Assembly (NCBI RefSeq): GCF_037392515.1
Contig: NC_090290.1
Span: 27,177,753 to 27,241,752 of the forward strand
Direction of reading: 5' to 3'
DNA from: Haliotis asinina
Lineage: Eukaryota > Mollusca > Gastropoda > Lepetellida > Haliotidae
DNA: 64,000 bases
Program-made: the position numbers and the translations under genes
Shown here: piece after piece, positions 54,880 through 64,000 of the stretch
Layout: every line of letters begins with the position of its first letter
Numbering within the stretch: the first letter of the stretch is position 1
Notes under the pieces: generated by a model
Databases searched by the model: none
What the model saw: only the letters and a program-made list of their open reading frames with translations
What the model was told of the DNA's origin: nothing

Positions 54880-55740
54880 AAAGCTAAATCTTGTCTGGTG
54901 TCACAAGCAAATTAGACTTTATTCTCTGTTAAAAACTTTGAAAGGAAACTTGGTAATATTAATTGTGAAGATCTTTTTAAGATATTGAATAGTATGATAA
55001 CACCCATTCTTTGTTATGGTTCTGGAATTTGGGGCACATCTTATTGCAGTACAATTTAACTTGTTCATATCAAGTTTTGTAAATATGTGTTAAAAGTTGG
55101 AAAGTCAACATGATTATAGATTTTACAGTGTTGTTTTATGTTACCATTGTTAGGCAGTGTAGATTGCACTACTCGGGCATCTAGAATCCAAAATATTCTT
55201 TTCCAATTTGGTTTGGGTTTTGCTTGGATATGTCAGAAGATTGGTTATCTAAAAGTCTTTATGAAACTACAAGTGGATTTAAAAGCAAAGATTATCTGAC
55301 AATGTATTCAAGTCATGGCAATCATCTTTACAAGATAATAGTAAGTGTACTTATTATAAACATTTTAAATCTCTTTTAACTGTCGAAAAAAATTGTTATG
55401 TATTTGGCTTCCTCGATCTTTAAAAGATATTGAAAAAATATAGATTCAGTTGTTGGAATTTTAGACTTGCTGCGGAAAGGACCAGATACTCTGATATTAG
55501 CTATAATGAAAGGTGCTGTCTATATTGTACATCTAATGGAATTTATTAATTGAAGATGAATGGCGTGCATTTTATATTATTTTATTTTATGTGTGTGATG
55601 CATACTCTAATATCAGGAATAAATATATTAAGAAACATTATTTAACTTCCACACAATTATAAATATTATATCTGTTCTACATAACGAACATATGGATGTG
55701 ATGAAAAATGTATGTTTATTCTTATACCTTGTAAACAAGA
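54880..55740 (+). pseudogene. LINE reverse-transcriptase C-terminal fragment
   Basis: QANQTLFSVKNFERKLGNIN, CEDLFKILNSMITPILCYGS (the PILLYGSE-type block) and VHIKFCKYVLKVGKST (the H-xKFCKxxL-GV-KST block) are followed by a degraded stretch. Then come FSCWNFRLAAERTRYSDISY and ERCCLYCTSNGI, which resembles the final Cys-containing motif. The fragment faces away from the LINE at 51250-54480, so the two are separate insertions of related families. Stops and frame changes throughout. Confidence 0.65.
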
Positions 55741-55982
55741 GCCGCAAACTGTAAATAATGTAAAATGCACTGATGTGTTACATATTATTATGATTTTATT
55801 CTGAACCAGAGGCCTGTTACTGAATACAATATCTGTCTGACTCTGTCTGTTTGTCTCTCTGTAAATACTACTGGTGTAAGTGTTACATTTGTCTGAACCT
55901 GATCAGTGCCTTCGATCTTAAACACTTTAAGTCGATTCATGTTTGTCTCTTACCTATTTGAAATCTGTACATTTTATTGCAG

Positions 55983-56140
55983 TATAACATCAAGGAATAT
56001 TTGCCGTAGAAAATGGCAGAGTACCATACAGCATACCAGGCTCTAACCTCCTTTGATGAAGAGGATACTGATGATAATGACCTTCCAATAAATGACCACG
56101 ATGTTATGATACATGTGGCTCCAGAGAGTAGCAAAGGTTT
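55983..56140 (+). CDS. Candidate host exon with translation start
   Basis: A T-rich tract ending TTTTATTGCAG (acceptor AG at 55981-55982) is followed by 30 bases of leader and AAAATGGCA, a favourable start context, with ATG at 56013. The frame then reads MAEYHTAYQALTSFDEED and, after a run of Asp, LPINDHDVMIHVAPESSK. It meets GTAAGAG, a strong donor, at 56141 (an alternative GTTTGT donor lies at 56137). The peptide is acidic and could be the cytosolic N-terminus of a larger protein. I do not recognise the gene. This is the only place in the window where acceptor, start, open frame and donor agree, so a host gene on the + strand probably spans it, with long repeat-filled introns on both sides. 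Confidence 0.5.
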
Positions 56141-56441
56141 GTAAGAGTATTTATTTTTCATGATTACTTTCATGATTACTTTACCATATATTTTTATGTT
56201 ACTTTCCTAAAGAAGAAATAATAACTCATATTTATGATTGTTTCATGGTGCAAATGCTTCATATTTCTCAGCCAAACCCCATGTGGTCCTATGGAAATAC
56301 TGTTGAACCCAAGTAATAGCTTTGTCAGCTTCCTTGTGGGAAAGGAACACAATATTTAACTGTTTAAATTAGTGTTTTACTACATAACTGGACTCCCAAA
56401 ATTGTTGCCAAACAGAAGGTTATTTGAAGTCAGGTTTACGT

Positions 56442-56603
56442 AGGGGTAGCCTAGTGGTTAAAGTGTTGGCTCTTCAAGCTGAAGACCTGAGCTTGATTCC
56501 CAACATGGGAGCCCGTTTCTGGTGTCCCTCGCCATGATATTGCTGGAGTATTGGTATAAGCGACGCAAAACCTCACATACTCACTCACTCACTCACCCAC
56601 CCA
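56442..56603 (+). repeat. tRNA-derived abalone SINE
   Basis: GGGGTAGCCTAGTGGTTAAA (A box), GCTTGATTCCCAACATGGG (B-box region), CGTTTCTGGTGTCCCTCGCC, GATATTGCTGGAGTATTGG, CGACGCAAAACC and a CTCACTCACTCACTC tail. Same family as at 14766. Confidence 0.85.
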
Positions 56604-56629
56604 CTTGATATTAACTCTTGTTAACGCGA

Positions 56630-57125
56630 CATCTCATGTTCTGTTGTACCCAATGTCATCAAATTTGGTGACATCATACATTGGGAGACTGCACAGGCAC
56701 CAGTTTATTTTGAAGACTTTAACCTTATTTTCAAGGTCACCACAATTCTTGACTGCTTTTCAAGCTCTTTGTAGTGGGACATGTCATGAACTGTTTTACT
56801 CAATGTCTTCAAATTTAGTTACAGCTTGGAGGATTACACCAGGTGATTTTGGTGACCTTAACCTTATTATTCAAGGTCACCAAGACTCTCTGAACACCTT
56901 TCAAACTCTTGTAAACTCTTGTTCAGATATCTCGTGAACTGTTGTCCCCAGGTGTTCAAATTTGGTGACAGCCTACACGAAGGATTACACAGATACCTGT
57001 TGAATTTGGTGACCTTGATCTGATTTTCAAGGTCACGCCTTCATTTAGGCCACTTTTCAAGTTTTTGTTCAACTGATGTCTCATGCACTGTTCTACCCCA
57101 AAACTTCAAATTTGGTGGGTGCGAG
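56630..57125 (+). repeat. Tandem array, about 148-bp unit, four copies
   Basis: The phrase CAAATTTGGTGAC or a variant recurs near 56660, 56809, 56957 and 57106, each preceded by a TCATGAACTGTT-type word and followed by TTCAAGGTCACC. The overlapping open frame at 56605-56937 is a by-product of the repeat. Confidence 0.75.
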
Positions 57126-57126
57126 G

Positions 57127-57425
57127 TTGTTTATTTCGGCATGAAATAAGATTAGTAAGATTATTAAGCATCACCCTGTAACATTAAACACAATAGTATA
57201 CAGTATATCACACATAATTCATACAGGAATATATTATTCCTTACAAAGGTAAATGCATAGCGATAATTACCAGGAATACATTAGAAACATTACTTATTGC
57301 ACATGTAGAATACTTGAATTATATATTACCTCATTATGCATAATGTAGTGATAATGACATATGCATGATTGTTCATTCATTTCATGATAATACTGTATGC
57401 AATGGGGATATAAAATAAGCATATA
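57127..57425. other. AT-rich spacer, nothing recognised
   Basis: Runs from the tandem array to the left end of the Tigger transposon. Confidence 0.4.
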
Positions 57426-57821
57426 CAGTGCAGCCTCTTTAGTCTGGACACCGATAATCCGGATGTCTCGTCTCCTGGACGATTTTAGCTTGTTACCAAT
57501 TAATGCCTATGTAATTTGCCTTGATAATCCGGAAATTTGGTTTCCGGAACCGGACGCTAAATAGCTGTAACCAATCAGTAAAACAAAGAGTAAATTGCTT
57601 CACTGTCTGGACACAAACACATGTTCACAAACCATGACAGCGCCTCCCGGGCGAGGTTAACTGCCCTCAGTCATTGGGAACAATAAACATTGAGTTGACA
57701 TGATGAACTGTTGTTAACTGTTGAAAAATGTCAATTAACGGTTGTTGTTTTAATTAGACATTAAAAGTTCCTGACTGAAGATGCTGTACATTCACAGTTT
57801 GTTTGACAGCTATCAGCAAAC

Positions 57822-59263
57822 ATGGCGAGTCAACCTACCAAGAGAAAACGAAACGAGATAACAGCATTTGAAAAGAGAGAGATTGCAAGGTATAAAGAAG
57901 AACACCCTAAAGCAAGTTTAGATTTCCTAAGTAAACACTTTGGTGAAATATTTGGACACTCAGTGGGGAGATGTACAATCAGTGACATCTTGAAGAGCAA
58001 GGAGAAATGGCTTACCATTCCTGAAGACTCTACAGTCCTGTCTCGAGCAAGAAACGCCAAACATCAGAAAATGAAGTAGGTGCCCTTTTTATGGATGAAT
58101 GAAATGACCAGTAAGAATGCAGCTGTTAATGACGAGATGTTAATTTTACATGCGAAAGACTTCGGTGACAAGTTGTCAATTAAGGATTTCACATACTGTC
58201 ATGGATGGCTGACCAGATTCAAATCTCTACACTCGATATCGAAGCAAGTGCCCCAGGGAGAAGCAGGAAGCGCCGACAAGACTGCAGTCATTGCAGGGAG
58301 AGAGGAACTGAAGAAAGTTTTGAGCGAGTATGATGCCGAAACAATTTTCAACATAGATGAAATGGGACTTTTTTACAGATTAGGACCAAATTACACCTTA
58401 AAGCCCAAATTACACCTAAAGCCACGTCTGGCGTGAAACGTTCAAAGGACAGAATAACTGTGGCATTGTGTGCGAATGCAAGTGGAACTGTGAAAGTTAA
58501 GCCATTTGTGATCGGTAAAGCAAGGAGATGATGTTTAGGATGTGATTTTAACCCAGAAGTCCATGTGAGATACCGACATAACTCAAAGGCACGGTTGACC
58601 AGGGACCTCTTTTGTGATTGGCTGAAGTATTTTGACAGGCAGATGCGGTCACCTGGACTTAAAGCGATTGTGCTACTAGACAATGCTGCATGTGCTTTGC
58701 TCACCTTACAAAATGTGAAGATACATTTCTTGCCACCAAATACCACATCTCACATTCAACCAATGGATGCAGGAATAATTCGCTCATTCAAGGCATACTG
58801 CAAGAGATCGCTTGTCAGTCATTACATCACCTGTGCTGAGGAAGGACTTGATGAGATACTGACTCTGAGACAGGCACTTCACTTTGTGAAAACCAGTTGG
58901 GATGAAGTCAGTGCGTAAACAATTAGGAACTGCTACAGGCATGTGGACATAATATCTCATGATGGTGATTCAGATTTTTTTAATGAAGATGACATTGCAT
59001 TGTCAGAACTGAGACTCATCCTGAACGAATTTCCTTCATCGGATGTTGTGAGTGCAGAAGAATATGTTGCCGAAGAAGACAGTGAAACAACATGTGAGCC
59101 ACTCAAGGACAGTGAAATCATTGACATAGTTCAACCAAATGACGATTGTCAGGAAGAAGAGGAGGAAAGTGATCCAGCCCCTGTGCCACCAAGTTCAGCA
59201 GAGGGAACAAAATATCTAGAAAGTCTGGTGAGCTATTTCGAGGCAGTCGGAGATGAGATGTAA
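57822..59263 (+). pseudogene. Tigger transposase (CENP-B/DDE type), nearly complete but broken
   Basis: Tigger transposases bind DNA through two helix-turn-helix domains and cut it with a DDD catalytic core. MASQPTKRKRNEITAFEKRE and LDFLSKHFGEIFGHSVGRCT (HTH 1) lead to SDILKSKEKW. After a TAG at 58077 the same frame continues with CENP-B-type HTH 2 (LHAKDFGDKLSIKDFTYCHG, WLTRFKSLHSISKQVPQGE). TIFNIDEMGLFYRL holds the first Asp. A short internal duplication and frameshift near 58400-58430 follow, then SKDRITVALCANASGTVKVK, AIVLLDNAACALLTL (second Asp) and PPNTTSHIQPMDAGIIRSFK (third Asp). The acidic C-terminus (EEDSETTCEPLKDSEII) is typical. There is another TAA at about 58916. So two stops and one shift inactivate it, but all three catalytic residues remain. 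Confidence 0.85.
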
Positions 59264-59527
59264 CTCGGGAAAATCATTGATGTCATGCATTCAATGCAGG
59301 AGGTAAATCAAACACAAACAACCGTTAAATACTTTTGGTATGACTGTGACATTCTACAATGTACTTGGAAAATCAACCACGGAAGACTTTGCAATGTCTT
59401 TAATTTATTTATGGTTATGCATGCTATGGATGATTTTATAAGCTTTACATACATTAAATGATGGATCATTTTATAAGCTTTACATACATTAAATGCTTAT
59501 TTGTTTTATCCAGAGTCGTGCCTTTTT
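59264..59527 (+). other. Tigger 3' untranslated region
   Basis: Contains a small direct duplication of ATGATTTTATAAGCTTTAC at about 59430 and 59467. Confidence 0.6.
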
Positions 59528-60976
59528 ATCCCCCCGGCATGTAATGCGGGGGGATATAGTCGATGCCTCGTCAGTCCGTCTGTCCGTAATCATTTTGTTT
59601 CCGGAGCATAACTCAGAAACCGTTCAATATTTTTTAGACCAAACTTGATAGATATAGTAATCTCAGCCTATGGTTGTGCCTTTTGCTATTAACAGATTTT
59701 TGGCATTTATATTTTTTTTGTTTTTCCATGGAACATTTTGGTGTTAGTCTAATGGTGGGGTCGGGTTTGTTTCCAGAGCAGAACTCAAAACCGTTCAATG
59801 TTTTTGTGCAAAACTTGGTAGATATATCAGTCAGAAGTTGAAGTTGTGCCTTTTGCTATTTACAGGTTTTTCTGATATATTATTTCTCGGTTTTCATGGA
59901 AACGTTTCGGACTTAGTTTCAAAATGGAGGGATGGGCTTCATTTCCGGAGCACAACTCAAAAACCATTCAATATTTTTCTGCAAAACTGGGTCGATATAT
60001 CAGTCAGAAGCTGAAGTGGCGCCTTTTGCTATTTACAGGTTTTTGTGATTTCAAATTTGTTTAGTTTCCATGGAAACGTTTCTGAGGGATGGGCTTCGTT
60101 TCCAAAGCACAGCTCAAAACCCATTCAATATTTTTCTGCTAAACTTGGTAGATATATCAATCAGAACCTATAGTGGTGCCTTTTGCTATGTACAGGATCT
60201 TGTGATTTATTATTTTCTCGGTTTCCATGGAAATGTTTTAGACTTAGTCTGAAAAGTGAGAGGTGTGTTTCATTCTGAGAGCAGAACTCAAAAACATCTT
60301 AATATCTGTTAGTAAAACATTCTAGATATGTGTGGCAGACCCAAAAGTGGTGCTTTTTGATTTTTAAAGGTTTTTGTGATGTATTTTTTTTCATGGTTTC
60401 CATGGAAACGTTTCGGAATTAGTCTCAAAATGGAGGGATGGGCTTCGTTCCCAGAGCACAACTTGAAAACCATTTCATATCATTCAACAGATCGTGGCAG
60501 ATATATGAGACAGATCTTGAAATTGTGATTTTTTCTGATTACAGATATATGGCATTTGTAATTTTCATTCTCAAAATGGAGGGATGGACTTCGTTTCCGG
60601 AGCACAACTATAAACAAAACTTGTCAGATATTTGAGGAAGACCACAAAGTGGTGCCTTTTGCTATTTACAGTGTTTCGGTATTTTTATTTTTCCAGGTTT
60701 CCATGGAAACAATTCAGACTTAGTCTCAAAATGGAGTGATAGGTGTTGTTTTCAGAGCACAACTGGAAAACCATTTGATATCTTTCAACTGTTCTTGGCA
60801 GATATATGAGACAGATGTTGAAGCGGTGCCTTTTGCTGTTTACAGTGTTTATATTTTTCATGACTTCCATGGAAAGCATTCAAACTTAATCTAAGAAAAC
60901 ACCAAGTAACTGTCAGATGATTTGTCCTTTCAAATATGTGGGGGTCGGGGGATATGTCATCTTCTGATGACTTGTG
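59528..60976 (+). mobile_element. Satellite-bearing mobile element with hairpin ends, copy 2
   Basis: The head CCCCCCGGCATGTAATGCGG can fold on itself (GCAT/ATGC and C6/G6). The body has about eight degenerate units of 150-180 bp with the same words as copy 1 (TTTCCGGAGCACAACTCAA, CATTCAATATTTTTCTGC, GTGCCTTTTGCTATTTACAG, GTTTCCATGGAAACG). The tail GGGGGTCGGGGGATATG ends in the perfect hairpin GTCATC-TTCT-GATGAC. It is inserted in the 3' part of the Tigger transposon. Confidence 0.7.
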
Positions 60977-61100
60977 TTTGTAATAATAAAGGGAAGCAAC
61001 TCTTGCTGAAACATGGGTCTTGATTCAGTAGTCTGGATTATTCGCAATCTGGACGAATTTGCTGAAAAACACAACCGTCCAGATTAACGAGGCTTCACTG

Positions 61101-64000
61101 TGCACATACCCTGTTGGTGGTACAAGGATGCACGGCACCTGTATTATGAACAGGGACTTATCTGTTATAAATATTATTAAATGATAAGTAATATACAATG
61201 TAATGTGGAGTAGAGCTAGGGATACATTCAGGAACATAAAACGACTTCCACACATGGATAATTACTCTTATATTTATCATAGTTAAAAAGGCAGCAGCTT
61301 ATATCAAAACACATTCTCTCATCTCACATATAAAGTGAAAGGATAGTAAACATAAGAATATATTAGTGGTACTTATTTATGATTGTAGCCGAAGATTGGA
61401 AACCTAACATAGTTACATATAGCACACTTACATGCTATACAATGTAATACTTATGTAAATGGTAGTAAATAGACATACTGTTATTATGAAGATACTGCTA
61501 GGATTTTTTATCCTAATGTGCAAAATGGCCCATGGTCCCTGCCTTTTCCAATCCCTGGGGTATCTAATTTGGAGTTATAGATATGCTGGGCATACCAATA
61601 AGAATTCATTTTCCACATAATTATTTCCATGTAAACAGTATTTACACAGTTGCCTTTCTGGATTTCTACCCCAATGTGTCTTCCTGTTCCAATCTGTAGG
61701 TCATGACATGAACATCTGAATCTTGTGACTGCTCAACGAAACATTACGTTTTCAATGTGAAGTAGGTAAAGTGCAACCTCAAATACATTTTATAAGTGGC
61801 ATAAACAGTTAATTGCGAAAGGGCATTTACAGAGCTGTGCCAACGTTGAAAATTGCTATCAATCTGGCATTGTTTGAATTCAGAAAGAAAAAAGGTCAAT
61901 ATTCCCAATATTTTGAGCTATCCAACAGTATCCAAATCTGTTTTCAAATATTATATTCTTCACATGAGTTACCCATGATGCATGATCGACTTCATTTAGA
62001 TTTAATATATTTTTGGTCTAAATGAGCTGAAGTGTAAATATATATTTATAACAGGAAACTCTTGATATTTCTTTTCCTTTGTTTAGCCACTTGTCATTTC
62101 TTCTTAATGGACCTCCTTTTTAATGGACTTTCCGACTTTTGGAGGTTCAGTCTAAGACCCCAGTTCCTACAAAACGTTGAAACACATTTTTACTGCTCTT
62201 GAATTCGACCTACTGAATCTGAGGAGTTTGCTACATCTGCAAACAGAAGTGATATGAGATTGGGGTATTCTTGTGATAAAAAAAAATCCTCTGCAGTGAA
62301 CTGAATCCATTTCATTTATGAGTTCAGTTATATATATTGAAAAAGAAAACGGTGACAAATTAAGGTATTGCAAACACTGAGATCAGGTTTATTGGCTTCA
62401 ATTCTTCATAGCCTGTATATGAGTCTATGTACAGGGTCGTACTATGGATGGACCTCTGAATCAAAGCAACAGGCATTCCAAAGACAGTACTTTGTAGAAG
62501 CATTGAGCAGTTCAAGATATGCTGTTTGTGTTGGACAGTCTCTGTAAAGTCTTTGGAAAGTCAACATTTCATGTTGATATTTTGTTTAAGAATCACATTT
62601 TGGTGCTTGCGAATGGGAAGTAACTGTTTCTGGGCAGCGAAAAAGAAGACCTCAGTTCCACATTTGAGACCAGCTGATTTCATCAAGGTGAAGGAGTCGA
62701 TGGGATTGCTTTTCTGTTCCACTGCATGTACATCAAGCACATGTGATTCATGTGGTCTCACCATTAGCAAGTCAGCTTGGTCAAAATTGACTCTGTTAAA
62801 GAAATGGGTACCTGGTGGGATAAAGTGCTTTGAGCAATCACTTGGTACTGGGAGACTTATGCTTCACCTGGTTTAATCCTATCTCTGTACTATCCAGCAG
62901 TAAATCACCATCAATAAACTCAATCTGAAATGTCACAGTCTGTCCAACAACCTTCATATGCTTAAAATAAGTGTGGAAAAAAGACTCTACCAGTGACAAC
63001 CTACAGATACATAGACGGTTATGGTTTACTCAGATGAAAATGATCTGGAGAAATGTCCATTGCTCAGAGGTTATTATATTGACTATGAGTTGATCCCCAT
63101 TCAAAACTTCAGTTCAGAGCTCTTTTCAACACCAAGCAATGCAAAACTTTTTTTCCAAAGGGACTAAAATATTCATTTGCATTCTGACCTCTGATCATAT
63201 CCTCACCCCAAAGTGTCATCTTCATCTTCTTTACAGTCGCTCTGGAACCCATCAGCAAGCTCTAGGGCTGACACAGCATTGACAGCATAAAAATAGAAAG
63301 CTGCTCATCAACAATTTGATTTTCAAGATGATGGGGTTAGAAATAGAACAAAAGCAGAAATTCAGGGAGCATCCCAACTGATGGGTCTATTGGATTACAC
63401 AGTAATTGTATGGTGCATCAGCAAGATGAGAATGATAACAATAGAACTGTTTAAAAGGGGCAGCACAAACCCTTTTTTGGTCACAATGTGAGCAGAGATG
63501 CCCTAAAATGCTCAGAACGTCCATCCCAAACATAACAGAAAGCAAAATACCTTCAACACTAGTCTTGATGCCATGAACAGTCTCAGGTTCCTTTTGAACC
63601 ATTTGCAGACACCTTTAAAAGCATGTAATGTCAGCAAGATCCACAATATTTATAGGGTACATTTTGAGAGACACAGACATAGGTGTTGACAATAATATAT
63701 AATTTGGTTTTTACTGGTAGTCTGATCCGGGGTTTGTTTTTGTTCCTGCTGGTGATGATCCGGATTTTAAGTGGCTGGTAGTTTATCCGGTTGACTGAGG
63801 TGGAAAACACATGGCTGCTGTCATTGCAATTATTGTCTTGTGGAGGTGCAAGAGGCCAAGAAAATTTGTGTGTGGTTGATGAATATTCATTATATTGCTG
63901 GTCATTTTTCATAGGGCCACAAAATGTGTAAAGTTTGAAGTTATATTAGTTCGGAACGCATTCGGCATTCTCGTGTCAGGTATATGTTGCTGTTGTACAT
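61101..64000. other. No recognisable gene
   Basis: AT-rich. Open frames at 62526-62876 (+), 62561-62770 (-) and 63387-63602 (-) have protein-like stretches (for example GMDVLSILGHLCSHCDQKRV) but no motif I can name. Could be introns of the host gene suggested at 55983 or decayed repeats. Confidence 0.3.

Larger units (their letters stand above)
57426..61100 (+). mobile_element. pogo/Tigger transposon containing a nested satellite element
   Basis: The left end CAGTGCAGCCTCTTTAGTC and the right end AGATTAACGAGGCTTCACTG are inverted repeats. TA precedes the left end; the right flank reads TG, a mutated duplication. Subterminal words (GTCTGGACACCGATAATCCG left, CAATCTGGACGAATTTGC right) also correspond. 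The transposase relic lies at 57822-59263. The 3' region is enlarged by the 1.45-kb satellite-bearing element at 59528-60976. Confidence 0.85.

Noticed and set aside
56605..56937. 110-residue ORF with repeated peptide text
   Set aside because: It is an open frame through the 148-bp tandem array.
58077..58079. Programmed stop readthrough in the Tigger transposase
   Set aside because: The same gene has another stop and a frameshift, so ordinary decay is the simpler explanation.

Overview
The window is metazoan, almost certainly a gastropod and most likely an abalone (Haliotis). It is AT-rich and has no operons or long open reading frames. It carries repeat families I recognise from abalone genomes: the SINE with the GTAGCCTAGTGGTTAAAGCG head and CTCACTCACTC tail, and the GAGTTTTACGTCGCACTCAGC repeat. 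It also has GT-AG introns and a vertebrate/mollusc-type CCCTAA telomeric tract. No complete host gene is visible; the best host candidate is one exon at 55983-56140. Nearly everything recognisable is mobile or virus-derived DNA in various states of decay.

Layout. 1-6.8 kb is mostly unrecognised sequence with a candidate solo LTR (4093-4814). 6.85-7.5 kb is a LINE reverse-transcriptase relic. 7.98-14.15 kb is a decayed Polinton/Maverick-type element (element A): a protein-primed DNA polymerase B fragment on the + strand, then a tightly packed minus-strand block with a capsid-like gene. 14.16-16.26 kb is a Mutator-like transposon with ~185-bp inverted termini. 17.3-24.2 kb holds a perfect 251-bp tandem duplication, a 2.1-kb inverted-repeat element with a Tigger derivative inside it, a ~200-bp tandem array and an interstitial telomeric tract. 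25.0-27.0 kb is a truncated Gypsy-type pol followed by LTR-like sequence.

28.4-44.7 kb is the centrepiece (element B), a second and different Polinton-like endogenous viral element. On the + strand it has DNA polymerase B and a retroviral-type integrase. On the minus strand it has a small Cys/His protein, two small membrane proteins, a packaging-type ATPase and a capsid-like protein. Further ORFs run to 44.69 kb on both strands. All larger genes are broken. A GC-rich cassette of roughly 35-110 bp is scattered through this element, often inside reading frames without breaking them. I do not see it elsewhere in the window and cannot assign it to a known repeat.

45.8-47.0 kb is a mariner transposon. 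51.25-54.5 kb (minus) and 54.9-55.7 kb (plus) are two LINE copies back to back. 57.4-61.1 kb is a pogo/Tigger transposon. A satellite-bearing mobile element with hairpin ends occurs twice: once inside the ATPase gene of element B and once inside the Tigger 3' region. 61.1-64 kb has nothing I recognise.

Together the window reads as a transposon and endogenous-virus graveyard. The nesting order (virus, then satellite element; Tigger, then satellite element; inverted-repeat element, then Tigger; capsid relic, then truncated retroposon) gives a relative history. All function calls are by eye from motifs; no database search was run.
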